From positions 1 through 64,000 of the forward strand of contig JBFJOO010000014.1 in NCBI GenBank assembly GCA_041617635.1: 64,000 bases of DNA, in the 5' to 3' direction. The translations under genes and the position numbers were made by a program. Positions 17,950 to 27,956 of this stretch are shown here, piece by piece (positions within the stretch are counted from its first letter, which is position 1; each line of letters opens with the position of its first letter). The DNA comes from JAABRB01 sp041617635. Its GTDB lineage: Bacteria; Pseudomonadota; Gammaproteobacteria; Burkholderiales; SG8-39. Below the pieces are notes generated by a model, which did no database searches, was not told the DNA's origin, and worked only from the letters and a program-made list of their open reading frames with translations.

Positions 17950-19055
17950 TGGTCGGGGCTCCCGTGATGCGCCAGCGCCTCGCCGGTGGCGTCAAACACG
18001 TGCACACGCTCTGGGGGCGCGTTCAGTCGAAGCTTGGCACCCGCACGAACGCCCGAATCGGCGTCCAGGCGAGCGACGAGGAGCCCGTCGGGCGTGCCGG
18101 CAATCTCCAGGTAGGCGTAGCATGCCTCGCCGACCAGTTCCGCCACGCTGACGATTCCGTTCAGCGGGGCCTGCGAATCGCTGGTCGGCTGGAGGTGCTC
18201 GGGGCGCACGCCGACCGTGACGGGCTCATCGGATCGGAGGCGGGTTCCATTCACGGCTGCCCGTAAAATCGTGCCACCTGCAAGCTTGCAGACGACCTCC
18301 CGGGCGTCCGCGGACACGATGCGAGCGGCGACAAAATTCATGGCCGGTGAACCGATGAAGCCGGCGACGAAGACATTGCGCGGGCGCCGATAGATCTCGA
18401 GCGGCGCGCCGGCCTGCTCGATGCGACCGTCGCGCAAGACCACCAGCCGCTCCGCGAGCGTCATCGCCTCCAGCTGGTCGTGCGTGACGTAGAGGATCGT
18501 GGCGCCGAGCTCGCGGTGCAGCTTCGCGAGCTCCAGCCGGGTTCGCGCGCGGAGCCCGGCGTCGAGATTGGACAGTGGCTCGTCGAGCAGGAAGACGGCG
18601 GGATCGCGAACGATGGCGCGCCCGAGGGCGACGCGCTGGCGCTGCCCGCCCGAGAGCCCGGCGGGTTTCCTTTCGAGCAAGGCGCCGAGCTGCAGTCTCT
18701 CCGCGGCACTTTGCACGCGGCGGGCGATCTCCGCCCGGTCGTAACGCGCGAGCGAGAGACCGAACGCCATGTTCTGGTACGCGGTCATGTGCGGATAGAG
18801 CGCGTAGGACTGGAACATCATCGCCACCGAGCGATCCTGGGGTGGCAGGGCGTCCACGCGGCGGCCGCCGATCTCGATCGCGCCGCGGGTCAGCTCCTCG
18901 AGCCCGGCGATCACGCGGAGCAACGTCGACTTGCCGCATCCCGACGGCCCCACGAGCACCACCAGCTCGCCGTCGGCGACCTCGAGATCGATATCGCGCA
19001 GCACGGGCGAGGACCCGAACTGCTTGGTGACGCCGCGCAGCACCACTTCCGCCAC
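17946..19055 (-). CDS. Sugar ABC transporter ATP-binding protein (MalK/UgpC type)
   Basis: This 369-residue ATPase has Walker A GPSGCGKS (about 36-43), signature LSGGQRQRV (about 133-141), Walker B VFLLDEPLSN (about 153-162), the H-loop VTHDQ and a C-terminal TOBE/regulatory domain (about 240-365), as in MalK/UgpC. The GTG at 19055 was chosen as the start of the conserved core; the open frame runs further upstream through the tRNA gene but is not coding there. It is the first gene of the importer operon. No dedicated regulator is adjacent. Confidence 0.88.
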   Translation of the reverse strand: MAEVVLRGVTKQFGSSPVLRDIDLEVADGELVVLVGPSGCGKSTLLRVIAGLEELTRGAIEIGGRRVDALPPQDRSVAMMFQSYALYPHMTAYQNMAFGLSLARYDRAEIARRVQSAAERLQLGALLERKPAGLSGGQRQRVALGRAIVRDPAVFLLDEPLSNLDAGLRARTRLELAKLHRELGATILYVTHDQLEAMTLAERLVVLRDGRIEQAGAPLEIYRRPRNVFVAGFIGSPAMNFVAARIVSADAREVVCKLAGGTILRAAVNGTRLRSDEPVTVGVRPEHLQPTSDSQAPLNGIVSVAELVGEACYAYLEIAGTPDGLLVARLDADSGVRAGAKLRLNAPPERVHVFDATGEALAHHGSPDQ

Positions 19056-19153
19056 GGGCGCCTCAGGAGCTTGCGCGGCCCGGAGCCGCTGACGTGGAGG
19101 CGGGTTGCATCTTCGTCGCGCTCGCGTGCAACCATCTGTCCGCAAAGCGAAGA

Positions 19154-19229
19154 TGGCACCCCGGAGACGAATCGAACGTCCGACCTGCCCCTTAGGAGGG
19201 GGCTGCTCTATCCACTGAGCTACCGGGGC
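19154..19229 (-). tRNA. tRNA-Arg (anticodon CCU)
   Basis: The minus strand folds as a full cloverleaf. The acceptor stem GCCCCGG pairs with CCGGGGU; the D-arm AGCUCAGUGGAUAGAGC, the anticodon stem GCCCC/GGGGC with loop CUCCUAA, the T-arm GUUCGAUUC and an encoded CCA end are all present. Anticodon CCU reads the Arg codon AGG. It lies about 100 bases upstream of the ABC ATPase gene on the same strand. No duplicated tRNA end that would mark an integrated element was seen. Confidence 0.95.
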
Positions 19230-19377
19230 GCGCGAGCGCAGTCCGAATACTAAGCGAGGCGGCATGCCCACGTTGCAGCCCCGGGATCGTCTGGGCCTGC
19301 GGGCCAAATCGGCGTGTGCGCGAAAAGCGTGCCCCGCTCGGGTAAGATAAAACGTCCCGCCGATTCCCGAGCCTTCC

Positions 19378-20217
19378 ATGCCACGGATTCTGATTCGCAT
19401 TGTCCTGCTTGCAGCATTGGCCGCCGGCGCGCGTGCGGCCGCCGCGCAGACCGACACCAGCTCGCCGTTCGTCACCTCGCCGCCGCTCGTCGTCGAGCGC
19501 ATGCTCGCGCTCGGCGGTGTGACGTCCAAGGACTACGTCGTCGACCTGGGTTCCGGCGATGGTCGCATCGTGATCGCCGCGGCAAAGCGATATGGCGCGC
19601 GCGCCATGGGAGTCGAATATGACCCGAAGCTGGTGGCGCTGAGCCGCCGGAACGCCGTCGAGCAGGGCGTGGCCGATCGCACCCGCTTTATCGAAGGCGA
19701 TCTTTTCGCGGTCGATCTATCGGACGCGACGGTGATCACCGTGTACCTGCTCCCCGACGTGAACCGCAAGCTCCGGGACAAGCTCCTGAAGGAACTCGAG
19801 CCCGGCACGCGCCTCGTCGCGCACGACTTCGACATGGAGAGCTGGCGGCCGGACCACGTGGAAAGCTTCTATGCACCGCAAAAAAATGATGGGCGAGGCG
19901 GGACGAGCCGGGTGATGCTCTGGATCATCCCCGCCGACGCGCGTGGCGAATGGCGGCTCGAGAGCGCGAGCCTCCCGGCCGGCGGAGCGGATTTGTCGAT
20001 CGCGCAGAACTTCCAGGCGATCGAAGGGGACCTGAAGCTGGGCGCGGAACGCGTCACGCTGTCGAAACCCGCGCTGCGCGGCGCGGAGATCCGATTCGAC
20101 GTCCCGGCAGCGGGCGGCCCGCTCGAGTTCGTCGGCCAGGTCAGCGCGGACGAGATGGTCGGAACGGTGCGTGGCGGCGGGCGCGAAGGGGCCTGGCGTG
20201 CGCAGCGGAAACGTTGA
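19378..20217 (+). CDS. Exported methyltransferase-like protein
   Basis: The protein has 279 residues. The N-terminus is a typical signal peptide (cleavage near AAAA-QTDT), yet residues 50-160 form a class I SAM-binding fold: VVDLGSGDGRI (motif I), acidic GVEYD (motif II) and EGDLFAVDL (motif III), followed by VITVYLLPDVNRKL. The last 100 residues are a beta-rich domain without a recognised family. A SAM enzyme with an export signal is unusual because SAM is cytoplasmic; the leader may instead be a membrane anchor. A possible -10 (TAAGATAAAA) lies upstream near 19341-19350. Confidence 0.7.
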   Translation: MPRILIRIVLLAALAAGARAAAAQTDTSSPFVTSPPLVVERMLALGGVTSKDYVVDLGSGDGRIVIAAAKRYGARAMGVEYDPKLVALSRRNAVEQGVADRTRFIEGDLFAVDLSDATVITVYLLPDVNRKLRDKLLKELEPGTRLVAHDFDMESWRPDHVESFYAPQKNDGRGGTSRVMLWIIPADARGEWRLESASLPAGGADLSIAQNFQAIEGDLKLGAERVTLSKPALRGAEIRFDVPAAGGPLEFVGQVSADEMVGTVRGGGREGAWRAQRKR

Positions 20218-20276
20218 GCCCGAGCGATGGAGCGCAGGCGAATCCAGACCCGAATCCCGGCACGTGCGACCCGGGT

Positions 20277-20906
20277 ATGAGGCCGTTCTCCGAAGCGTCC
20301 GAGCGCAACCGCGGCCCGATCCTCGCCGTCCTGCGGCGCTGGCTCACCGGACCGTCCCGCGTGCTCGAGATCGGTAGCGGCACCGGCCAGCACGCGGTGT
20401 ATTTCGCCGGCGCGCTGGCGCACGTTTTCTGGCAGGCGAGCGATCGGGCCGAGAACCTGCCCGGCATCGGCGAGTGGATCGACGCGGCGGCGCTGCCCAA
20501 CCTCGGGGCGGCGATCCCGCTCGATGTCAACGGCGGCGATTGGCCGGAATCGGCCTTCGACGGCGTCTTTTCCGCGAACACTGCGCATATCATGAGTTGG
20601 CCGGAAGCCGAAATGATGGTTGCCCGGGCGGCGGCTGCGCTGCGGCCGGGCGGGCACTTCTTCCTTTATGGCCCATTCAACTACGGCGGTCGCTTCACCT
20701 CGGAGAGCAACGCCCGCTTCGATGCGGGGCTGCGCGCCCAAGCGCCGCACATGGGCATCCGCGACTGCGAGGCCGTGGTGGCACGTGCGAGCGCCGTCGG
20801 CTGCACGCTCGTCGAGGACAATGCGATGCCGGCCAACAATCGTTTGCTCGTCTTGCGTCGCATGCCCGAGGCGGAGCGAGCGCGTCCGGGCGGAGGAAAG
20901 TCATGA
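20277..20906 (+). CDS. DUF938 class I methyltransferase-like protein
   Basis: The protein has 209 residues. The family opening RPFSEASERNRGPIL and motif I EIGSGTGQHAVYFA are clear, as is the NTAHIMSW segment typical of DUF938. It is cytoplasmic; the substrate is unknown. ATG 20277 matches the family N-terminus; a TTG at 20214 overlapping the previous stop would add 21 residues. The stop overlaps the next start (ATGA at 20903-20906). Confidence 0.85.
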   Translation: MRPFSEASERNRGPILAVLRRWLTGPSRVLEIGSGTGQHAVYFAGALAHVFWQASDRAENLPGIGEWIDAAALPNLGAAIPLDVNGGDWPESAFDGVFSANTAHIMSWPEAEMMVARAAAALRPGGHFFLYGPFNYGGRFTSESNARFDAGLRAQAPHMGIRDCEAVVARASAVGCTLVEDNAMPANNRLLVLRRMPEAERARPGGGKS

Positions 20907-22480
20907 CCGAAGCGACCGCGTTCAAGCTGACGTACTCGACGATGTTCGATCCGCCTCCCGAGCTGCATCGCCGCTTCGAGGTGGCGCTCGCCGAGGTCAA
21001 GGCCAAGCTCGGCGCTGAGCAGCCGATGTGGATCGGGGGTGGCGAGATCCTTGCCGAAGAGAAGTTCGAGGTCCGCAGCCCGATCAATCGCGACTGGCTC
21101 GTCGGAACGTTTCAGCGCGCCGACCGCGCCCAAGTGGAAGCTGCCGTGTCAGCCGCCCGGAGCGCGTTTCCCGGCTGGGCTGCGACGCCGTGGCGCGAGC
21201 GGGTGAAACTCGTGCGGCGTGCCGGACAGCTGATCGAGGAGCGCGTCTACGAGATCGGTGCGGCGATCGCTCTGGAAGTGGGCAAGAATCGGATGGAGGC
21301 GCTCGGCGAGGTGCAGGAGACCGCGGATCTCCTCTACTGGTATTGCGACCAGATGGAGGAGCACGGGGGGTTCGCGCGCGCTCTGCCCAATGATCCGCTG
21401 AAGGGATTCGTCAGCCGCAATCGCACCGTCCTGAAACCGTACGGTGCCTGGGCCGTCATCGCGCCGTTCAACTTCCCCTACGCGCTGGCCGGCGGACCGA
21501 TCGGCGCGGCGCTGGTGGCCGGCAATACCGTTGTGTTCAAGACCGCCAGCGACACGGCGCTCGCGGGCTCGCTGTTGGCCGAAGTGCTGCGCGATGCGGG
21601 GTTGCCGCCGGGGGTGTGCAACCACATTTCGGGCGACGGCGCGACCGTGGGCGACGCGCTCGTCCAGCATCCGCACCTGTGCGGTGTGACATTCACGGGC
21701 TCGCACGAAGTGGGCATGAGCATCTACCGCTCGTTCGCTGGTGGCCCGTTTCCCCGCCCCTGCATCGCCGAAATGGGCGGCAAGAACGCCGTGGTCGTGA
21801 GCGCGCACGCCGATCTCGAGCGCGCGGCGGCCGGCATCGTCCGCTCCGCGTTCGGGTTGCAGGGCCAGAAATGCTCGGCGGCCTCGCGGGTGTTCGTCGA
21901 GCGCGCGGTGGCCGACGACCTCGTCACGCGGCTCGTCGCGTTGACGCGCGCGCTCCGGGTCGGTGATCCCACCGTCAAGGAGAACTGGATGGGCCCGGTG
22001 ATCAACAAGGCGGCCTACGCGCGCTACGCGAAATGCGTCGACAACCTCGCGGAACACGGCGAGATCCTGATCGGCGGCGAGCATCTGAAGGACGGCGACC
22101 TCGCGAAGGGCTATTACTGCGCGCCGACGGTCGGCATGGCGCCGTTCGATTTCCGGTTGTGGCGCGAGGAGAAGTTCATCCCGCTTGTGCTGGTCGGCGC
22201 GGTTAACACGCTCGACGAGGCGATCGATCGAGCGAACGACTCGCCGTACGGCCTGACTGCCGGATTCTACGGCGCGAGGGACGAGATCCCGAGGTTCCTC
22301 GATCGGATCGAGGCGGGTGTCACGTATTTGAACCGGCCGCAGGGCGCCACCACCGGCGCATGGCCGGGCTTTCAGCCGTTCGCCGGGTGGAAGGGATCGG
22401 GCTCGACGGGCAAGGCGATCGGCTCGTATTACTACCTGCAGCAGTACCTCCGCGAACAATCCCAAACGATAGTCGATTGA
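20903..22480 (+). CDS. Aldehyde dehydrogenase family protein
   Basis: This 525-residue NAD(P)-dependent dehydrogenase is nearest in style to the 1-pyrroline-5-carboxylate (glutamate semialdehyde) dehydrogenase group. Conserved features are PFNFPYALAGGP (cofactor loop), FTGSHEVG, the general base in EMGGKN, and the catalytic cysteine in GQKCSA. A consensus GGAGG lies 6 bases before the ATG. It is translationally coupled to the DUF938 gene. No proline dehydrogenase is nearby, so the aldehyde substrate is not established. Confidence 0.82.
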   Translation: MTEATAFKLTYSTMFDPPPELHRRFEVALAEVKAKLGAEQPMWIGGGEILAEEKFEVRSPINRDWLVGTFQRADRAQVEAAVSAARSAFPGWAATPWRERVKLVRRAGQLIEERVYEIGAAIALEVGKNRMEALGEVQETADLLYWYCDQMEEHGGFARALPNDPLKGFVSRNRTVLKPYGAWAVIAPFNFPYALAGGPIGAALVAGNTVVFKTASDTALAGSLLAEVLRDAGLPPGVCNHISGDGATVGDALVQHPHLCGVTFTGSHEVGMSIYRSFAGGPFPRPCIAEMGGKNAVVVSAHADLERAAAGIVRSAFGLQGQKCSAASRVFVERAVADDLVTRLVALTRALRVGDPTVKENWMGPVINKAAYARYAKCVDNLAEHGEILIGGEHLKDGDLAKGYYCAPTVGMAPFDFRLWREEKFIPLVLVGAVNTLDEAIDRANDSPYGLTAGFYGARDEIPRFLDRIEAGVTYLNRPQGATTGAWPGFQPFAGWKGSGSTGKAIGSYYYLQQYLREQSQTIVD

Positions 22481-22485
22481 TTGGC

Positions 22486-23064
22486 ATGTCCGCGCACTGG
22501 CGCGACGTCATCGAATTCTGGTTCGGCGCGCCGGGCTCCGCGGAGCGTGGACTGCCGCGCAAGGCATGGTTCGAGAAGTCCGCTGGATTCGATGTCGCGA
22601 TCCGCGATCGTTTTCTCGCAGTGTTCGAGGCGGCCGAAGCGGGGCGATTGGACGCCTGGGGGCGCACGCCGCTCGCCGCGCTGGCCCTGGTCATCGTGCT
22701 CGATCAATTTCCCCGCAACATGTTCCGCGGTTCGCCGCGTGCGTTCGCGACCGATCCGCGCGCGCTCCATCTCGGGCGGCGGATCGTCGAGCAGGGATTC
22801 GACGGCGCTTATTTGCCGGTCGAGCGAATCTTCGCCTATCTGCCGTTCGAGCACGCCGAGGACATCGCGATGCAGCGCCAGTCGCTCGCCTTGTTCGCGA
22901 CACTCGCGCCCGAGCCATCGGGCGCGCGATACCTGGACTTCGCGCGCCGGCATCACGACGTCATCGCGCGATTCGGACGCTTTCCGCACCGGAACGAGAT
23001 CCTCGGACGCCCGTCGACGCCCGAGGAGCTGGCGTTCCTCGCGCAACCCGGGTCGAGCTTCTAA
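22486..23064 (+). CDS. DUF924 family protein
   Basis: This 192-residue helical protein has the family hallmarks VIEFWFG near the start, LDQFPRNMFRGSPRAFATD in the middle and ERIFAYLPFEHAED. DUF924 proteins have a TPR-like helical fold and no known activity. The gene starts five bases after the aldehyde dehydrogenase stop, so the three genes from 20277 are probably one transcript. Confidence 0.85.
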   Translation: MSAHWRDVIEFWFGAPGSAERGLPRKAWFEKSAGFDVAIRDRFLAVFEAAEAGRLDAWGRTPLAALALVIVLDQFPRNMFRGSPRAFATDPRALHLGRRIVEQGFDGAYLPVERIFAYLPFEHAEDIAMQRQSLALFATLAPEPSGARYLDFARRHHDVIARFGRFPHRNEILGRPSTPEELAFLAQPGSSF

Positions 23065-23105
23065 ATTTTTTGACCGAACCGCTGCTGCGCCTAGCGGAAG
23101 TGAGA

Positions 23106-24323
23106 TCAATCTCCAAGCCGGGTGGGCACCGAGATCTCGCCATGCAGCGTCCGGTGCACTGGACACTTGTCGGCGATCTCGAGCAGCTTCGCGCGCTGGA
23201 CATCGTCCAGGTTGCCTTCGAGGTGCAGAATGCGCTCGAGCCGGTCGAGCTTGCCCCCGGTCGATTCACATTCGGCGCAGTCTTCGGCGTGGACCTTGGC
23301 GTGCTGCAGCTCGACGGTCACGCGATCGAGCGGCAGGTGCTTCCGCTCGGCGTACAGCCGCAGCGTCATCGAAGTGCATGCACCGAGCGCGGCGAGCAGG
23401 AGGTCGTAGGGCGTGAAGCCCGTGTCGAGGCCGCCAACGGACTCGGGCTCGTCGGCGCGCAGCACGTGCGGTCCGGCCGCGATGAGCTGGGTGAACTTTC
23501 CCTCGCGGGTCTCCTGGACGACGACCTTGCCTGCCACGGCAGCCGGCGGCTTCGGCGCTTGAGGAACGATGTGGCGCGCGGCCCACGCCGCGAGGATGTG
23601 CCCGGCGTACACGGCGTCCTCGCGCTGGGTCAACAAGTGATCGGCCGGATCGAGGGACACGAAGCTCTTGGGGTGCTTGGCCTGGGCGAAGATCCGCGCG
23701 GCATTCTCGACGTCGACGATGGTGTCGCGGGGAGAGTGCATGACCAGCAGGGCCTTGCGCAGCGCCGCGACGATGTCGGCGAGCCGCTGGCCCGACAGGT
23801 CATCGAGGAACTGCTTGCGGATGCGAAAGGGCCGCCCGCCGATATCCACCTCGGCTTCACCCGCGCGCTCGATGTCGGCGCGACCCCGGATGCGCTCGAG
23901 CACGTGGCTGGGATCGAAAGGCGATCCGATCGTCGCCACGGCCTGCACCTCGGGGATCTGCGCAGCGGCGACGAGTGCCGCGCTCCCGCCGAGACTGTGC
24001 CCCACGAGCAGCGCCGGCGCCCGGTATGCGGTGCGCAGGAAACCGGCTGCCGCAACGAGGTCGGCAACATTCGAGGAGAAATTCGTGTTGGCAAAGTCGC
24101 CGCCGCTGCCGCCGAGTCCGGTGAAGTCGAATCGCAGGACAGCGAATCCGCGCTCCGCAAGCGCCGCGGCGACGTGCGCGGACGCGCGGGTGTCCTTCGA
24201 ACAGGTGAAGCAATGGGCGAACAGGCAGAATGCCGTCGGGGGCAAGGCAGGCAGGTCGAGCCGCGCCGCGAGCCTGGCCCCCTGGCTGCCCTCGAACTCG
24301 ACTTTCTCGCTTTTGAACGGCAT
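23106..24323 (-). CDS. Alpha/beta hydrolase fused to OsmC-like domain
   Basis: The protein has 405 residues and two domains. The N-terminal alpha/beta hydrolase (about 1-255) has the nucleophile elbow GHSLGG, a candidate Asp in SPRDTIVD and a candidate catalytic His in DPADHLL. The C-terminal OsmC-like domain (about 270-405) has the two cysteines expected for peroxide reduction (ALGACTSMTLR and IADKCPVHRTL). This fusion is known in proteobacteria; OsmC-type domains reduce organic hydroperoxides. The substrate link between the two domains is unknown. Confidence 0.88.
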   Translation of the reverse strand: MPFKSEKVEFEGSQGARLAARLDLPALPPTAFCLFAHCFTCSKDTRASAHVAAALAERGFAVLRFDFTGLGGSGGDFANTNFSSNVADLVAAAGFLRTAYRAPALLVGHSLGGSAALVAAAQIPEVQAVATIGSPFDPSHVLERIRGRADIERAGEAEVDIGGRPFRIRKQFLDDLSGQRLADIVAALRKALLVMHSPRDTIVDVENAARIFAQAKHPKSFVSLDPADHLLTQREDAVYAGHILAAWAARHIVPQAPKPPAAVAGKVVVQETREGKFTQLIAAGPHVLRADEPESVGGLDTGFTPYDLLLAALGACTSMTLRLYAERKHLPLDRVTVELQHAKVHAEDCAECESTGGKLDRLERILHLEGNLDDVQRAKLLEIADKCPVHRTLHGEISVPTRLGD

Positions 24324-24424
24324 CAGGGACTCTCCTTTCAGCGGGCGGGTGCCGGTACGGGGCCACGATAACAGCGGTGCGCGGAACGGGTAGGGCTTTC
24401 AGTGGTCGCACGAGCGGTGCTTCA

Positions 24425-24973
24425 ATGACGAACATGCACGAAATCGAGACGCCTTCTCCCTGGATCGCGCGCTGGGCGCCGCTGGTGGCGGCGGGCGGCC
24501 GAGTGCTGGACGTGGCGTGCGGAACCGGGCGTCACGCACGGTATTTTGCCGGGCGCGGCCACACCGTCATGGCCGTGGACCGCGATGCCGATGCCCTGAC
24601 GCGCCTCGCGGGAACACCGGGCATCGAGACGCGGGTCGCGGATCTCGAGGGCGCGCCCTGGCCGCTCGCGGAGGCGGTATTCGACGCGGTGATCGTCGCC
24701 AACTATCTGAGCCGACCGCTCTTCCCGTACCTGCTCCGCGCGCTGGCTCCGGGGGGCGTGCTCATCTACGAGACGTTCATGCGGGGCAACGAGCGGTTCG
24801 GTCGGCCTTCCAATCCCGATTTCCTGCTCGCTCCGGGCGAGCTGCTCGAGCGGACCGCTGGCGAGCTGACGCCGGTCGCCTTCGAGCAGGGGGTGGTCTC
24901 GGATCCGAAACCAGCGGCGATTCAGCGTCTTTGCGCCGTCCGGGCCGCAGCGGACGGGGTTTTTTTGAACTGA
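24425..24973 (+). CDS. Class I SAM methyltransferase (TehB-like)
   Basis: The protein has 182 residues, with SAM motif I VLDVACGTGRHARYFA (about 27-42), the acidic AVDRD motif, and a late strand YETFMRGNERFGRPSNP that is common in a small proteobacterial methyltransferase family. The substrate is unknown. A second ATG at 24434 could also be the start. The final codons run through the T-tract of a terminator hairpin. Confidence 0.8.
   Translation: MTNMHEIETPSPWIARWAPLVAAGGRVLDVACGTGRHARYFAGRGHTVMAVDRDADALTRLAGTPGIETRVADLEGAPWPLAEAVFDAVIVANYLSRPLFPYLLRALAPGGVLIYETFMRGNERFGRPSNPDFLLAPGELLERTAGELTPVAFEQGVVSDPKPAAIQRLCAVRAAADGVFLN
24936..24966 (+). terminator. Intrinsic terminator embedded in the methyltransferase 3' end
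   Basis: CCGTCCG (24936-24942) pairs with CGGACGG (24951-24957) around an 8-base loop, followed by GG and seven consecutive T (24960-24966). The whole element lies before the TGA stop at 24971-24973, so it is both coding and a textbook terminator. It isolates dapA from upstream transcription. Confidence 0.7.
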
Positions 24974-25054
24974 AAGGTGCGTGGCGAGGCGCCAAAGGCG
25001 TTAAAATTTAGCATTCGTTTCAAGGGCGAAATTCGATTCTTGGATTAACGGATC

Positions 25055-25073
25055 ATTAGGGATTAGGGATTAC
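25055..25073 (+). repeat. ATTAGGG tandem repeat carrying the dapA ribosome site
   Basis: Two exact ATTAGGG units (25055-25061, 25062-25068) and a partial third (ATTAC) precede dapA. The second AGGG is 8 bases from the ATG at 25077 and is the probable Shine-Dalgarno sequence. An upstream TAAAAT at 25002-25007 is a possible -10 without a clear -35. Confidence 0.5.
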
Positions 25074-25076
25074 GAC

Positions 25077-25990
<914 letters not shown>

Positions 25991-25994
<4 letters not shown>

Positions 25995-27169
25995 TCAAGT
26001 GGGGTGTGAAGTGGGGCAAGAATAGGCGCGTGCTGGTCACGGCGCTGTTGCCGGTCTTCATCGCGGGTTGCAGCTGGAACAGCCTGTTCGAGGGCCAGTC
26101 GATCGAATACAAGTCGGCGGGCAAACTGCCGCCGCTCGAGGTTCCGCCGGACCTCACCCGGCCGGGCAGCGACAACCGCTATGCGGTACCCGACCTGCCG
26201 ACGAGCAGCACGGCGACCTACTCGCAGTACAATCAGGAGCGGACCGGACAGGTTCGCCCAGGCCGGACCGACGTCCTGCCGACGTCCGATTCGGTGCGCA
26301 TGGAGCGCGTGGGGAGCGAGCGGTATCTCGTCGTCAAGGGAGATCCCGACAAGCTCTGGCCGGTCGTGCGGGAGTTCTGGCAGGAGAACGGCTTCCTGAT
26401 CCGGATCGACAATCCGGAGGCCGGCGTGATGGAGACCGACTGGGCGGAGAATCGCGCGAAGATTCCCGATGACGTGATCCGCCGGACGCTCGGCAAGGTG
26501 ATCGACGGCATGTACTCGACGGGCGAGCGCGACAAGTTCCGCACCCGCATGGAGCGCAGCAAGACGCCGGACACCGTCGAGATCTTCATCACCCACCGGG
26601 GCATGGTGGAGGAGCTGACCGGATCGGGCGTCACGAAAGAGACCGACAGCTCCAAGTGGATGCCGCGTCCGCCCGATCCCGTCCTCGAAGCGGAGTTCCT
26701 CAGCCGGCTCATGGTCCGGCTCGGCGTCGAAGAGGAGCGCGCGAAGGCGATGGTGGCCAGCGGGCGTCCCGAGAACCGGGCCAAGCTCATCAACGGCGCG
26801 AGCGGCGCTCCGGGCGCACTCGAGCTGGCCGAGCCGTTCGATCGCGCCTGGCGCCGCGTCGGCGTGGCGCTCGACCGGTCCGGGTTCACCGTCGAGGATC
26901 GCGACCGGTCGAAGGGTCTCTACTACGTCCGCTACATCGATCCCGACGTGGACGGCGGCACCAAGGGTTCGGGCGGGCTCCTCTCGAAGCTCGCGTTCTG
27001 GCGCAAGGACCCGGTGATCGATTTGACCAAGCTGCCGCAGTACCAGGTGCAAATCACGGACGCGAAGGACGATTCGAGCGAGGTCAAGGTGCTCGGCAAG
27101 AACGGCGCCCCGGAAGCGTCCGACACGTCGCGCAAGATCCTGGGACTGCTCTACAACCAGCTCAAGTAG
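25991..27169 (+). CDS. bamC: Outer membrane assembly lipoprotein BamC
   Basis: This 392-residue lipoprotein (signal ending FIAGC, cysteine near residue 27) is a subunit of the BAM complex that inserts beta-barrel proteins. After a short disordered linker (PPLEVPPDLTRP, the segment that lies on BamD in known complexes) come two helix-grip domains, about 100-220 and 275-392. The middle region is longer than in E. coli. It is coupled to dapA. Confidence 0.9.
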
Positions 27170-27188
27170 CCGCCCCGGCCGGCCGCGC

Positions 27189-27956
27189 ATGCGATTCGCC
27201 TCGCTTGCGAGCGGCAGCCGGGGCAATTCGCTGGTCGTCGAGTCCGGCGGCACCCGGTTGATGCTGGATTGCGGGCTGGCGCTCCGCGAGACGGAGCGGC
27301 GCCTCGCCCGGCTTGACCTCGCACCGGACGACATCGACGCAATCCTCGTCACCCACGAGCACAGCGACCACGCCGACGGCGCGCTCGCATTCGCCGATCG
27401 TCACGGGAAGACGGTGTGGTTGACGCACGGCACCTGGCGCGCCATCGGCGAAAGCGCGCCACCAGGCGAGCGAGTGCGCATCATCGACAGCCACACGCCG
27501 TTCGCCATCGACGGCGTCGAAGTCCGGCCCTATCCCGTGCCGCACGACGCGCGCGAGCCGGCCCAGTTCGTGTTCTCCGACGGCGCACGGCGGGTCGGCG
27601 TGCTGACCGACACGGGCACCTCCACACTGCATATCGAGTCGATGCTCACGGGCTGCGAGGCACTGGTGCTCGAGTGCAATCACGAAGCGCGCATGCTCGC
27701 AGCCGGACCTTATCCAGCCTGGCTGAAGAGCCGGATCGGCGGAGCATTCGGGCACCTCGCGAACGAAACGGCGGCGCGGCTGCTCGCGGCGCTGGACACG
27801 CGAGGTCTCCAGCACATCGTCGCGGCGCATCTTTCACAGGAGAACAATACGCCGGACCTGGCGCGTAATGCGCTCGCCGGCGCGTTGAACTGCGACCCGG
27901 ACTGGATCGGTATCGCCAGCCAGGAGGAGGGCTTCGGCTGGCGGTCGGTGACCTAG
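27189..27956 (+). CDS. MBL-fold metallohydrolase (YycJ/WalJ-like)
   Basis: The protein has 255 residues. The opening FASLASGSRGNSLVVESG and the zinc motif THEHSDHADG (about 56-65), with further metal ligands at PVPHDARE, TDTG and the final AAHLS, place it in the YycJ/WalJ group of metallo-beta-lactamase fold hydrolases. The group has exonuclease-like or unknown activity. Position after dapA-bamC is common in betaproteobacteria. Its TAG stop abuts the stop of the convergent gene with no base between. Confidence 0.85.
   Translation: MRFASLASGSRGNSLVVESGGTRLMLDCGLALRETERRLARLDLAPDDIDAILVTHEHSDHADGALAFADRHGKTVWLTHGTWRAIGESAPPGERVRIIDSHTPFAIDGVEVRPYPVPHDAREPAQFVFSDGARRVGVLTDTGTSTLHIESMLTGCEALVLECNHEARMLAAGPYPAWLKSRIGGAFGHLANETAARLLAALDTRGLQHIVAAHLSQENNTPDLARNALAGALNCDPDWIGIASQEEGFGWRSVT

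Noticed and set aside
19154..19229. tRNA-Arg as an integration site of a mobile element
   Set aside because: No integrase, no repeated tRNA 3' end and no change in gene content or composition was seen on either side.
25055..25073. ATTAGGG units as a telomere-like repeat
   Set aside because: Only two full copies in a bacterial ribosome-binding region; the likeness is chance.
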